A DNA stretch of 64,000 nucleotides from Saccharopolyspora rosea (GCF_025643595.1 NZ_CP102826.1:2232001-2296000); one strand, 5' to 3'. Counted from the stretch's first letter, positions 16,867 through 25,896 are shown. Made by a program: numbers and translations. Notes: generated from the letters alone by a model not told the origin.

Positions 16867-17538
16867 TCAGTCCCCGCCGCCTGCGATCTCGTAGGTGTGG
16901 ATCAGGTGGTCGGTCAGCGCCTTGCGGATGGCCTCGGTGCGGGAGCGGACGTTGAGCTTGGCGTAGATGTTGGCCAGGTGGCGCTTCACGGTCCCCTCGG
17001 TGAGGCCGAGCCGGGAGCTGATCTGGCGGTTGCTGAGCCCCTTGGCGACGTGCAGCAGCACTTCCTGCTGGCGCGGCGAGAGGACCGAGCCGTGCTCGCT
17101 GACGGCGTACCGGGAGAGCACGGTCTGCGGCACGAAGGCGGTCACCATGCCGTCGCTCATCGTCGTCGCGGCGAAGATCGACGAGATCAGGTCCCCGGCC
17201 GTCGCGCTGGTGTCCAGCAGCGCGTACGCGCCGCTGGCGAGCAGCGCGTGCTGGCTCCTGGGGTCCTCGGTCGAGGTCACCAGCACCACGATGCGGACCC
17301 GGTTGGCCCCGGCGACCAGCTGCGGGATGTCCTCGGAGGTGAGGCCGTAGTACGAGACGACCACGTCGGGGCACAGCCGCCGGGTCAGCTCGATCGCGGA
17401 CTCCCCGCAGTCCGCCCGGCCCACCACGGCGATGTCCCGGTGGTTGCCGAGCATCAGCGTGATCGCGTCCCGGATGATGCCCAGACCGCTGGCCACGACG
17501 ACGCGCACCGGGCTGGTCCGGGAGAAGGAGTCCGGCAT
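16867..17538 (-). CDS. NarL/FixJ-type regulator with an atypical, probably non-phosphorylatable receiver
   Basis: A 223-residue protein. The C-terminal LuxR-type helix-turn-helix is canonical: LSPRQQEVLLHVAKGLSNRQ, then EGTVKRHLANIYAKLNVRSR. The N-terminal 120 residues align in length and pattern with a receiver domain (RVVVASGLGIIRDAI), but the acidic pair is Ser-Gly, the phospho-acceptor position in PDVVVSYYGL is not Asp, and the switch lysine position reads LLDTS. Start ATG 17538 fits the receiver; the frame is open to ATG 17808, with alternative GTG/TTG starts, so the N-terminus is uncertain. It is divergent from the flavin oxidoreductase heading the rightward operon and is the best candidate for a cluster regulator. 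Confidence 0.85.
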   Translation of the reverse strand: MPDSFSRTSPVRVVVASGLGIIRDAITLMLGNHRDIAVVGRADCGESAIELTRRLCPDVVVSYYGLTSEDIPQLVAGANRVRIVVLVTSTEDPRSQHALLASGAYALLDTSATAGDLISSIFAATTMSDGMVTAFVPQTVLSRYAVSEHGSVLSPRQQEVLLHVAKGLSNRQISSRLGLTEGTVKRHLANIYAKLNVRSRTEAIRKALTDHLIHTYEIAGGGD

Positions 17539-18085
17539 CGCCGCGCTCGCGCCGCGGTCAACCGGAGGTGGTGTCGCCACGGTCGTCGGGGGCGGGTCGA
17601 ACGCGTCCCGGTGCACGCGTGCGGATTCCCGATCTGAGTGCTCGGCGCGGTTGTTGAACAAAGCAGACCCCCGGTTGGTTGTGCCCGGCAGTACCTCCGG
17701 TTGATCCGAACCATAGTTCTTCCGGATGACGCGTGCGGCGGAATCCGGATGAGTCCGCTCCGGTACGTTGCGCCGATTGTCGCGCCCGTCGGAGATGTTC
17801 GGGCGCAACGACCCGTGCGACGGGGTGTGCGACGGATCGGTGATTGCGCCGATCGTCCTCTCCGGAGCCGTTTCCGGATTGGGCCGAATGGCGTCGTGCC
17901 GCCGCCGGAAGGGCCGGTGCCCGGCGGTTCGGCGCGTCGCGCCGCGCGCGGGATCCCCGTCGGCGCTACATCTTTCGATGTGCGCCGCCGTGCATCGTTG
18001 GTGAAATTGTTCGCCCGCCAGCGCTGGATAAACTGGCTGCCCAGGTTGTTCATCGCAGCTGATCGCGAACTTTTCGGAGCGTGGT
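17539..18085. promoter_or_regulatory. Divergent control region between the LuxR-type gene and the rightward operon
   Basis: About 550 bases with no convincing gene and less biased base composition than the flanks. It contains two TCCGGATGA direct repeats (17721-17729 and 17744-17752, 23 bases apart). A related ATCCGGATCAGTCC also lies at the 3' end of the LuxR-type gene (16860-16873). I could not assign -35/-10 boxes with confidence. Part of it, up to 17808, could encode an N-terminal extension of the LuxR-type protein, but that translation shows no recognisable domain. Confidence 0.45.
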
Positions 18086-19402
18086 GTGAAGCATCGGGTT
18101 GCGGTTGTCGGCGCGGGGGCGGCCGGTCTGTCGGCCGCTTACAACGTTCGCAGCAGAGCATCGGTCACATTGTTCGAATCCCATGCGCAAGCCGGCGGTC
18201 ACGCGCTCACCGTCCCCGTTGACGACAACGGTGTGGAACGCGGGCTGGACATGGCTTTCATCGTCTACAACGGATATTCGTATCCGCGTTTCTCCAAGTT
18301 CCTCGCCGAGTTGGGCGTCGAGACCACCGGGCACCCGGGACGGTTCAGCTTCTCCGACCACGACACCGGTTTCACCTGGGTGTCGGACGATTTCGAGCTG
18401 ACCGAGGAGCAGATCCGCGCCCGCTACCCGGCGGAGTTCGTCGGGCTGTGGCGGGAGGCCGACCGGTTCCGGCGCACCGCGCCGCGGGACTTCCTGCGGC
18501 TGCGCGAGGACATCTCGCTGGGCGAGTACCTGGAGTCGCACGGGTACTCCGACGAGTTCCGGTACGGGTTCGTCGTCCTGCTCTCCTCGATGGTCTGGTC
18601 GATCTCGCCGGACGAGGTGTGGGACATGCCGGCGAACACCATCGTCACCTTCTTCCTCGGGCACGGCTTCGAGTGGCAGGGCAGGCCCAACGCGGAATGG
18701 CGTTGCGTTGCCGGTGGCAGCGTCAACTACGTCAGCCGGGCGCTGGAGGTGATGACCGGCGACGGCGTGGACTTCCGGCCGAACACCCCGGTCCTCGGCG
18801 TCGAACAGCGCGAGGCCGGCGTCGCGGTGCGCACCGCGGGCGGGGTCGAGGAGTTCGACCACGTGGTGCTGGCCACCCACGCCGATGACTCGATCGCCCT
18901 GCTGGAGAACCCGACGCCCGAGCAGCGGGCGCTGGAGGCGATCCGCTACTCGCCGACCCGCGCCGTGCTGCACACCGACCCGGTGGTGATGCCGACCGAC
19001 CGCGCCCACTGGCGCAGCTGGAACTGCAAGCGGCGGGTGCGCGACACCGACAGCGGCGCGCTCGACACCTGGGCGACCTACTACCTGAACCAGGTGCAGA
19101 ACTTCACCAGCGACAACGACTACTTCGTCAGCGTCGACTGCCCGCTGGAACCCGCCGACGGCAAGGTCCTCGCCGAGGTCGACTTCCGGCACCCGATCTT
19201 CACCATGGAGGCCAAGCGGAGCCTGGCCGAGATCCCGAAGATCCAGGAGGACTCGCGCGTCAAGTTCGCCGGCTCGTACCTGCCGGCCCGCCGCGTCGGG
19301 CCGGACGCGGTGGGCGGGCACGAGTCCGCCTTCGACGCCGGCTACGAGGCCGCGATGTCCATCCACCGCAACATGTCCGCCGAAAGCGAGCAGCCGCGGT
19401 AG
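18086..19402 (+). CDS. FAD-dependent oxidoreductase (COG2907-type, amine-oxidase fold)
   Basis: A 438-residue flavoprotein. The dinucleotide-binding motif VAVVGAGAAGLSAAY lies at residues 5-19, followed by FESHAQAGGHALTV and a C-terminal FAD-binding end GSYLPARRVGPDAVGGHESA, the pattern of COG2907 proteins of the flavin amine-oxidase superfamily. Relatives often lie beside fatty-acid-modifying genes such as cyclopropane synthases, and some are thought to desaturate or oxidise acyl chains. The exact reaction is not readable. ATG 18086 begins at the Rossmann motif. It precedes the ACP and thioesterase with a diverged repeat between them, and is probably the first gene of the rightward operon. 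Confidence 0.87.
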   Translation: MKHRVAVVGAGAAGLSAAYNVRSRASVTLFESHAQAGGHALTVPVDDNGVERGLDMAFIVYNGYSYPRFSKFLAELGVETTGHPGRFSFSDHDTGFTWVSDDFELTEEQIRARYPAEFVGLWREADRFRRTAPRDFLRLREDISLGEYLESHGYSDEFRYGFVVLLSSMVWSISPDEVWDMPANTIVTFFLGHGFEWQGRPNAEWRCVAGGSVNYVSRALEVMTGDGVDFRPNTPVLGVEQREAGVAVRTAGGVEEFDHVVLATHADDSIALLENPTPEQRALEAIRYSPTRAVLHTDPVVMPTDRAHWRSWNCKRRVRDTDSGALDTWATYYLNQVQNFTSDNDYFVSVDCPLEPADGKVLAEVDFRHPIFTMEAKRSLAEIPKIQEDSRVKFAGSYLPARRVGPDAVGGHESAFDAGYEAAMSIHRNMSAESEQPR

Positions 19403-19530
19403 GGAGTTCTCGCCGAGTGCTCCGCGTGGCGGAACCGCGGCCACCGCGCCCATCGGAGGAACCGTGGCGGTGCTGGTGCGAGACCGCTCGACGCGAAGAG
19501 GAAGCGGCGCACGCCGCTCGTGGAACAGAC
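19402..19530 (+). repeat. Diverged copy of the intergenic hairpin repeat (copy 5)
   Basis: Starts on the G of the oxidoreductase TAG stop. GGGAGTTCTCGCCGAGTGCT and GCGTGGCGG resemble the left end of the copy at 60725. CCCATCGGAGGAACCGTGGC and AAGAGGAAGCGGC resemble the right half of copy 2 (CCCATCGGAGAACCCGCGGC and AAGAGAAAGCGGC). No gene is encoded here. It separates the oxidoreductase from the ACP gene. Confidence 0.55.
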
Positions 19531-19562
19531 CCCGACCGCGCACCCCGACTGAGGAGTTCACG

Positions 19563-19865
19563 TTGTCCGACACGACGAACGCGCCCGGCACGGCCGAGCT
19601 GACCGTGGAACGGGTGCAGAACTGGATCACCACGCAGGTCGCCGCGCGGCTGGAGACCACAGCGGACCAGGTCGACGTGCACAAGTACTTCGACGAGTTC
19701 GGCCTGGACTCGGCGGACGCCCTGGTGCTCGCCGGAGAGCTGGAGAAGTGGCTGGGTTTCGAGCTGGAGACCACCGCGATGTGGTACCACCCGACGATCG
19801 CCGAGCTGTCCGCGCACATCGTCGAGAGGAGTTCCGCCGATGGCGCACCGCAACGCGGGAATTGA
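19563..19865 (+). CDS. Stand-alone acyl carrier protein
   Basis: A 100-residue carrier with the phosphopantetheine site GLDSADALVLAGELEKWLG, the serine being in the DS motif. The helical pattern VQNWITTQVAARLETT and the final PTIAELSAHIVE are typical of PKS-type carriers. The start is TTG 19563, eight bases behind TGAGGAG; no ATG fits. Its last codons overlap the start of the thioesterase gene by 26 bases, so the two are translationally coupled. As a free ACP at the head of a megasynthase operon it may carry a starter unit or accept the released chain (inference). Confidence 0.88.
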   Translation: MSDTTNAPGTAELTVERVQNWITTQVAARLETTADQVDVHKYFDEFGLDSADALVLAGELEKWLGFELETTAMWYHPTIAELSAHIVERSSADGAPQRGN

Positions 19866-20721
19866 ACTGATCAGCCAGACCTCCCACGCGGGCGGCGCCG
19901 ACGGGCCGCGGATCGTGGTGGTCTACCCGGGCCTGGCTCCCGCCGGCGCGCACCAGGACCTGGTCGCGGCCATGCCGCCGGCCGCGTCGACGTACGTCGT
20001 CGACCTGGACGCGATCGAGGAGTACGCCAGGCCGGCGTTCACCGGAGAACCACCGGAGATCGGTGTCGCCGACGTCGCCGAGCGCGCCGCTGCCGCGCTG
20101 CGGCAGCGCGAACTCCTCGACGGTGACTGGCTCCTCGTCGGCTGGTCGCTGGGCGGCATCGTCGCCTACGCGCTCACCGAGGCGCTGGCCGGGCACGAGC
20201 TGCCCGCGCACCTGGTCGTCCTGGACACCCCGGCCCCGGTGGCGGAGTACTCGTGGGCGGATGGCGAGGTGCCGCTCGACCTGGAACTGCTGTGGTTCAC
20301 CACCTACCTAGCGGCGCGGCGCCGGGCGAGCACCCCGGTCTCGCGCGAGACGTTCGCCGGCATCGACGCCGAGGCCGGGTTGAAGCTGATCCTGGACCTG
20401 GACACCGACCGCGGCCCGCTGCTGCCCGGGGCGTCGCTGTCCGGGGCGCGCAAGCTCTTCGAGGGTTACCTGAACGTCGTCGGCCGCAACAACAGCATCG
20501 TCTCCGCGTACCAGCCGCGGGCACCGCGCGTGCCGTTCACCCTGATCCGCCCGGAGCACAGCCTGTTCGGCTCGGAACCGGCGATGTCCTGGGACGAGAT
20601 CGACCCCGGGATCGAGGTGCGCAGCTGCGGGGGCGAGCACTACTCGATGCTGCGCGACCCGACGGCGCTGGCGCACCTGGACGCCATCGCCCGCCGCGCG
20701 CTGGGGTTGCCCGGGAACTGA
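19840..20721 (+). CDS. Type II thioesterase-like alpha/beta hydrolase
   Basis: A 293-residue alpha/beta hydrolase related to PKS/NRPS thioesterases. The nucleophile elbow is GWSLGGIVAYALTEALAG, and the putative catalytic His is in CGGEHYSMLRDP near the C-terminus, the pattern seen in thioesterase domains. Such proteins release or edit acyl chains bound to carrier proteins. ATG 19840 overlaps the ACP gene. The megasynthases downstream have no thioesterase domain of their own, so this enzyme or the hotdog protein at 36236 probably releases the product. Confidence 0.85.
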   Translation: MAHRNAGIELISQTSHAGGADGPRIVVVYPGLAPAGAHQDLVAAMPPAASTYVVDLDAIEEYARPAFTGEPPEIGVADVAERAAAALRQRELLDGDWLLVGWSLGGIVAYALTEALAGHELPAHLVVLDTPAPVAEYSWADGEVPLDLELLWFTTYLAARRRASTPVSRETFAGIDAEAGLKLILDLDTDRGPLLPGASLSGARKLFEGYLNVVGRNNSIVSAYQPRAPRVPFTLIRPEHSLFGSEPAMSWDEIDPGIEVRSCGGEHYSMLRDPTALAHLDAIARRALGLPGN

Positions 20722-20770
20722 CCGGCCCACCAGCTGCGCGCACCACCAGGTTCCGACCGGAAGGCCGAGA

Positions 20771-23700
20771 ATGACACAGCACCAACCAGACGCAACCGAC
20801 TCCCGGCCGACCGATATCGCGATCGTCGGGCTCGGCTCGCTGTTCCCGGAGTCGGCGGATCTGCGCGAGTTCTGGGCGAACGTCGTGGAGGCCAGGGACT
20901 GCATCCGGGACGTGCCGGAATCCCACTGGCGGATCGAGGACCACTACGACCCGGACCCGACCGCGCCGGACAAGACCTACTGCCGGCGCGGCGGCTTCGT
21001 GCCCACAGTGGACTTCGACCCCATGGAGTTCGGGCTGCCGCCCAACATCATGGAGGTCACCGACATCCTGCAACTGCTCAGCCTCGTGGTGGCCAAGCAG
21101 ACCCTGCAGGACGCCGGGGTGCGCGGAGCCGAGTGGTACGACCCGTCGCGCACCGGGGTGGTCCTGGGCGTCACCGGTGCCAACTCGCTCACCCAGCCGC
21201 TCGCGCTGCGGTTGCAGACCCCGCACCTGAAGGAAGTGGTGCGCTCCTGCGGTCTGAGCGAGCGGGACGCCGAGGAGATCGCCGCGAAGTTCGTGGCGAA
21301 ACTGGCGCCGTGGCAGGAGAACTCCTTCCCGGGAATGCTCGGCAACGTGGTGGCCGGGCGCATCGCCAACCGCTTCGACTTCGGCGGCACCAACTGCACG
21401 GTCGATGCCGCCTGCGCCAGTTCGCTGGCCGCGTTGCGGATGGCCGTGGGAGAACTCGCCAGCGGACGCGCGGACCTGATGATCACCGGCGGCTGCGACG
21501 CCGAGAACACGATCCTGATGTACATGTGCTTCTCGAAGACCCCGGCGTTCTCCCGCAACGAGGTGGTCCGCCCGTTCGACGAGGCCGCCGACGGCACGCT
21601 CATCGGCGAGGGCATCGGGATGCTCGCGCTCAAGCGGCTCGCCGACGCCGAACGCGACGGCGACCGGATCTACTCGGTGCTGCGCGGAATCGGCACGTCC
21701 AGCGACGGCCGGTTCAAGAGCATCTACGCGCCCCGGGCCGAAGGCCAGGCCAGGGCGCTGCGCCGGGCCTACGCCGAAGCCGGGTTCGGGCCCGACCAGG
21801 TCGGACTGCTCGAATGCCACGCCACCGGGACCTCCGTCGGCGATCTGGTCGAGTTGCAGGCGCTGTCCGAGGTGTTCGGCGAGGCCACCGACGAACGGCG
21901 GTTCGCCGCGGTCGGATCGGTGAAGTCGCAGATCGGCCACACCAAGGGCGCCGCGGGGGCGGCGAGCCTGATCAAGGTGGCATTGTCGTTGCACCACAAG
22001 GTGCTGCCGCCGACGATCAACGTGGAAACCCCGCGGGTGGACGCCGAACTGGAGTCCTCGCCGTTCTACGTCAACACGACCACCCGGCCGTGGGTGCTGG
22101 ACCCGGCGCGGCCGGTGCGGCGCGCGGCGGTGTCGGCCTTCGGCTTCGGTGGCACGAACTTCCACTGCGTGCTGCAGGAGCACGACGCCCGGGAGAACCC
22201 GGCGCTGCACCGGGTCCCGCAGGTGCACGTCTGGCACGCCGGAACTCCCGCCGAGTTGCTGGCGCTGCTCGACGACGCCGCCGAGCCGGTCGAGCAGACC
22301 GGCGCGGTACCGGACGAGCACTGCCGCGTGGCGATCGTCGCGGCCGACGACGAGGAACGCGCGCGGCTGCGCGCCGAGGCGGCCGACCGGTTGCGCCAGG
22401 ACCCCGAGGTCGAGGAGTTCGACCTGCCGACCGGTGTCTGCTACCGCCGCGCGGCGCTGCTGCGCGACGGCGGCAAGGTCGCCGCGATGTTCGCCGGGCA
22501 GGGCAGCCAGTACGTGGGGATGGGCGCGGCCACCGCGGTGTCGACTCCGCCGGTGCGCGCGGCCTTCGACCGCGCCGCCGCCGCGCACACCGGGCCGGTC
22601 CCGCTGGGACGGGTCGTGTTCCCACCGCCCGCCTTCGACGAGCGCACCCGCACCGAACAGGAGGAAGCGCTGCGCCGCACCGAGTGCGCCCAGCCCGCCA
22701 TCGGAGCGCTCGCCGCGGGCCAGTACCGCTACCTCGCCGACTCCGGATTCGCCCCGGACGGCGCGGTCGGCCACAGCTTCGGCGAGCTCACCGCGCTGTG
22801 GGCCGCGGGAAGCCTGTCCGACGCGGATTTCCACGCGCTGGCCGACGCGCGGGGGCGGGCCATGGCGGCCCGTCCGGACTCCGACGCCGATCCCGGGACC
22901 ATGGCGGCGGTCAGCGCTCCGGCTTCCCGGGTGGCGCAGCTGCTCGACGGGCGCGGGAACGTGGTGGTGTGCAACGTCAACGCCCCGGACCAGACGGTCG
23001 TCGGCGGGGCCACCGCGGCGGTGCGCGAGTTCGTCGAGCAATGCCGGGCCGAGGGCGTGTCCGCGTCGCTGCTGCCGGTCGCGGCCGCGTTCCACACCGA
23101 ACACGTGGTGCACGCGTTGGAGGCGTTCGGCGCGGCCGCGTCCGAGGTGCGGCTGGAGGCCCCGTCGATCCCGGTGTACGCCAACACCGCCGGGGCTTCC
23201 TACGGCGCGGACGCCGACGAGAACCGGTCGACGCTGGTGGGTCAGCTCGCCGCCGCCGTCCACTTCGGACCGTCGGTCGAGCGGATGTACGCCGACGGGT
23301 TCCGCGTCTTCGTCGAGTTCGGGCCGAAGTCGGTGCTGTCCGGGCTGGTGCGGCGGACGCTGGCGGACCGGCCGGACGTGGTCGTGCTGGCCGCCGACCC
23401 GGGGCCGGGGCGCGACGGGGACCGGGCGCTCAAGCAGCTGGCCGCCCGGCTGACCGTGCTGGGGGTCCCGCTGACCGGCCTGAACCGCTTCGTCGCGGAA
23501 CCCGCGCCCGAGGAGTCGGAGAAGAAGATGAGCATCCCGCTGAACGGAGTCAACTACGTGCCGGAAGAGCGCCGCCGCAAGTACCAGGAAGCCTTGGAGA
23601 ACGGCTACCGCGTCGGGCACGCCGAACCGGCGCCCACCGAGCACCAGCCGGTGACCGGCGGCAACGGGGCCGCCGACGGGTACGTCGCACCCGCGCAGCA

Positions 23701-24457
23701 GGACGGCGGCGGGGTGCCGCGCTACGGTGCCGGTCCGATCGCCGCCGAGCACCTGGACAGCCACCGCGTCTACCTGGACAGCCAGCTGGCCATCGCCCAC
23801 CAGCTCAGCGGCCTGCTCGCGCGCGAGGCCGAGGGGACGCCCCGGGACGGGGTGGTCGACGCCATCCGGGCCGTGACCGAGCACGGCGTGGCGATCGGGC
23901 ACAGCCACCAGCGGGCCAGCGAGGTGCTCGGTGAACTCGCCCGGCTGGAGGCGGGCGCACCACCCGCGCCGTGGACTCCGACCGATCCGCCGTCCTACGC
24001 GCCGCCGCAGCGCAACGGGCACCTGCCGGGCGCCGGGGCTCCGACTCCCGCGTTGCCGAGCGCACCTGCGCCGGAACCGTCCGCACCACCGCGAGCCGAA
24101 CCGCCGGCCCCGGCGCCGCAGGCACCGCCGCCACCCGAGCCACCGGCCCCCGCACCGCAGGAACCGGCGCAGCCCGCGGCCCTGGACCGGGACTCGGTGC
24201 GCGACGTGGTGCTGGAAGTGGTCGCCGACAAGACCGGCTACCCCGGCGACATGCTCGACCTCGGCATGGACGTGGAGTCCGACCTGGGCATCGACTCGAT
24301 CAAGCGGGTCGAGATCATGGGTGTGCTGGGGGAGCGGTTCCCCGGCGTCCGCGAGCCCGACCCGGAAGTGCTGGGCGAACTGCGGACCCTCGACGACATC
24401 GTCGGCTTCCTGGCCGGAGACGCGGCCGGGGAGGTGGCGGGCGGCCCAAAAGCCTGA
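20771..24457 (+). CDS. PUFA-synthase-type polyketide synthase, KS-AT-ACP (PfaA-like)
   Basis: A 1228-residue iterative type I synthase protein. Domains in order: ketosynthase (about 10-440; DAACASS with Cys215, HATGTSVGD, IGHTKGAAG), acyltransferase (about 570-870; FAGQGSQYVGMG, GHSFGE with Ser669), a Pro/Ala linker, and one ACP (about 1130-1215; LGIDSIKRVE with Ser1176). The KS and ACP sequences are of the PfaA/PUFA type rather than modular PKS type, but marine PfaA proteins have five to nine tandem ACPs and a KR on the same chain. Here there is one ACP and the KR lies in the next frame. The TGA stop follows CCCAAAA at 24445-24451; see that entry. ATG 20771 follows GGAAGGCCGAGA. Confidence 0.95.
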   Translation: MTQHQPDATDSRPTDIAIVGLGSLFPESADLREFWANVVEARDCIRDVPESHWRIEDHYDPDPTAPDKTYCRRGGFVPTVDFDPMEFGLPPNIMEVTDILQLLSLVVAKQTLQDAGVRGAEWYDPSRTGVVLGVTGANSLTQPLALRLQTPHLKEVVRSCGLSERDAEEIAAKFVAKLAPWQENSFPGMLGNVVAGRIANRFDFGGTNCTVDAACASSLAALRMAVGELASGRADLMITGGCDAENTILMYMCFSKTPAFSRNEVVRPFDEAADGTLIGEGIGMLALKRLADAERDGDRIYSVLRGIGTSSDGRFKSIYAPRAEGQARALRRAYAEAGFGPDQVGLLECHATGTSVGDLVELQALSEVFGEATDERRFAAVGSVKSQIGHTKGAAGAASLIKVALSLHHKVLPPTINVETPRVDAELESSPFYVNTTTRPWVLDPARPVRRAAVSAFGFGGTNFHCVLQEHDARENPALHRVPQVHVWHAGTPAELLALLDDAAEPVEQTGAVPDEHCRVAIVAADDEERARLRAEAADRLRQDPEVEEFDLPTGVCYRRAALLRDGGKVAAMFAGQGSQYVGMGAATAVSTPPVRAAFDRAAAAHTGPVPLGRVVFPPPAFDERTRTEQEEALRRTECAQPAIGALAAGQYRYLADSGFAPDGAVGHSFGELTALWAAGSLSDADFHALADARGRAMAARPDSDADPGTMAAVSAPASRVAQLLDGRGNVVVCNVNAPDQTVVGGATAAVREFVEQCRAEGVSASLLPVAAAFHTEHVVHALEAFGAAASEVRLEAPSIPVYANTAGASYGADADENRSTLVGQLAAAVHFGPSVERMYADGFRVFVEFGPKSVLSGLVRRTLADRPDVVVLAADPGPGRDGDRALKQLAARLTVLGVPLTGLNRFVAEPAPEESEKKMSIPLNGVNYVPEERRRKYQEALENGYRVGHAEPAPTEHQPVTGGNGAADGYVAPAQQDGGGVPRYGAGPIAAEHLDSHRVYLDSQLAIAHQLSGLLAREAEGTPRDGVVDAIRAVTEHGVAIGHSHQRASEVLGELARLEAGAPPAPWTPTDPPSYAPPQRNGHLPGAGAPTPALPSAPAPEPSAPPRAEPPAPAPQAPPPPEPPAPAPQEPAQPAALDRDSVRDVVLEVVADKTGYPGDMLDLGMDVESDLGIDSIKRVEIMGVLGERFPGVREPDPEVLGELRTLDDIVGFLAGDAAGEVAGGPKA
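24430..24457 (+). other. Candidate programmed -1 frameshift site between KS-AT-ACP and KR
   Basis: In the KS-AT-ACP frame the bases read ..GGC CCA AAA GCC TGA. C24445-A24451 is C-CCA-AAA, a textbook X-XXY-YYZ slippery heptamer, one codon before the stop. GGAGGTG at 24430-24436, a 7-base match to the anti-Shine-Dalgarno, ends 8 bases before it, like the stimulator in dnaX. A -1 slip continues as AGC CTG ATC into the KR and would give a protein of about 1708 residues. The alternative is reinitiation at CTG 24454, which overlaps the TGA as CTGA. Confidence 0.55.
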
Positions 24458-25896
24458 TCCGGCGGCTGTCCGCGCGGCTGTCCCGGCTCCCGGCGCCCGA
24501 ACCGGCCGAGTCGCCCTACCGGTCGCGGCCCGCCGCCGTGCTCGCGGGCGCCGGTGCGCTGGCCGAAGCGCTCGCGGCCCGGCTCCGCGACGCCGGGTGG
24601 GACGTGCGGGACGAGGCCGACGACGTCGACCTGGTGGTGTGGCTGGCCGACGACCCCGGGCAGGACTGGGATTCGGCGGCCGGGGCGTTGCGGGAGGCGC
24701 TGCTGCTGGCCGGTCGCACCCGAGCGGTGCTGGACCGCGCGGCCGAGACCGGGCGGGCCGGGTTCGTCGCGGTGACCCGCCTGGACGGCGTCCTCGGCTA
24801 CTCCGGCGTGGACCCGGCGTCCGCGGTGACCGGCGGGCTGCCGGGCCTGGTCAAGACGCTGGCGGCGGAGGCGCCCGGGCTGTTCTGCCGCGCCGTCGAC
24901 CTGCACCCGGAGCTGTCCGACGAGCAGTGCGCCGCGGCGCTGCTGGCCGAGCTGCACGACGCCGACACCGCGCTGCACCAGGTCGGCTACGACGCCGAGC
25001 GCGTCCGGCGGACCGTCGTCGCGGGGCCGGACTCCGAGCCGGACCCCGAACTGCCCGGGTGCGCGCCGCGACCGGCACCGGGACCCGACGACCTCCTGGT
25101 GGTCTCCGGCGGCGGACGCGGGGTCACCGCGGCGTGCGCGATCGGCCTCGCCCGGCGCTGGCGCACCGGGCTGCTGCTGCTCGGCCGCACGCCGCTCGAC
25201 GACGAGCCGGAGTGGGCGCGCGACGTCGCCGAACCCCGGCTGAAGGCCGCGATCGCGGCGCACCTGCGCGACAGCGGCGGCACCCCGACACCGCGCGACG
25301 TGGAACCGGTGTACCGGACGCTCGTCGCGCAGCGCGAGATCCGCGGCACGCTGGCCGAGATCCGGGCGGCGGGTGCGCGCGTCGACTACCTCGCGGTGGA
25401 CGTCGCCGACGCGGACGCCGTCGCGGCGGCGCTGTCCGAGCACCGCGACCGGATCACCGGTGTCGTGCACGGCGCGGGTGCGCTGTCCGACCGGCTGGTG
25501 GCGGACAAGACCGCCGCGGACGTCGACGCGGTCTTCGCGCCGAAGCTGGCCGGGCTGCGCTCGATCCTCGACGCCGTGGACCGGGACCGGCTGCGCCACG
25601 TGCTGCTGTTCTCCTCGGTCGCCGGCTTCTTCGGCAACCGCGGGCAGGCCGACTACGCGATGGCCAACGAGTCGCTGAACCGCCTGGCCTGCACCCTGGC
25701 GCGGCAGCTGCCGGACGCCGCGGTCGCCTCGATCAACTGGGGACCGTGGGCGGGCGGCATGGTGACCCCCGAACTGCAGCGGATGTTCCGGGAACGGGGC
25801 GTGGAACCGATCCCCCTGGACGCGGGTGTCCGCACCGTCGTCGACCACTTCGCGGCCGACCGGCCGGTTCCCGTGGTGTCCGTGGTGTCCGGTTGA
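24454..25896 (+). CDS. Ketoreductase (PfaA-type KR), by -1 frameshift or CTG reinitiation
   Basis: About 480 residues. The N-terminal 190 form a non-catalytic Rossmann-like structural subdomain (GYSGVDPASAVTGGLPGLVK), followed by the catalytic half with the NADPH motif VVSGGGRGVTAACAIGLARR and the active-site run FSSVAGFFGNRGQADYAMAN (Ser, Tyr, Asn). This is the KR of PUFA-type synthases and reduces the beta-keto group at each cycle. There is no ATG, GTG or TTG in this frame near the junction: the first is GTG 24538, inside the homologous region and without a Shine-Dalgarno. The coordinates given start at CTG 24454; the true N-terminus may be fused to the KS-AT-ACP protein. Confidence 0.88.
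   Translation: MIRRLSARLSRLPAPEPAESPYRSRPAAVLAGAGALAEALAARLRDAGWDVRDEADDVDLVVWLADDPGQDWDSAAGALREALLLAGRTRAVLDRAAETGRAGFVAVTRLDGVLGYSGVDPASAVTGGLPGLVKTLAAEAPGLFCRAVDLHPELSDEQCAAALLAELHDADTALHQVGYDAERVRRTVVAGPDSEPDPELPGCAPRPAPGPDDLLVVSGGGRGVTAACAIGLARRWRTGLLLLGRTPLDDEPEWARDVAEPRLKAAIAAHLRDSGGTPTPRDVEPVYRTLVAQREIRGTLAEIRAAGARVDYLAVDVADADAVAAALSEHRDRITGVVHGAGALSDRLVADKTAADVDAVFAPKLAGLRSILDAVDRDRLRHVLLFSSVAGFFGNRGQADYAMANESLNRLACTLARQLPDAAVASINWGPWAGGMVTPELQRMFRERGVEPIPLDAGVRTVVDHFAADRPVPVVSVVSG

Noticed and set aside
17539..17808. N-terminal extension of the LuxR-type regulator
   Set aside because: The receiver-like domain begins just after ATG 17538 and the extension shows no conserved pattern; kept only as an alternative start.
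23971..24453. Upstream extension of the KR frame beginning at ATG 23971
   Set aside because: It would be out of frame with and on top of the PfaA linker and ACP, whose sequence is conserved; the extension has no domain content, so the KR probably does not start there.
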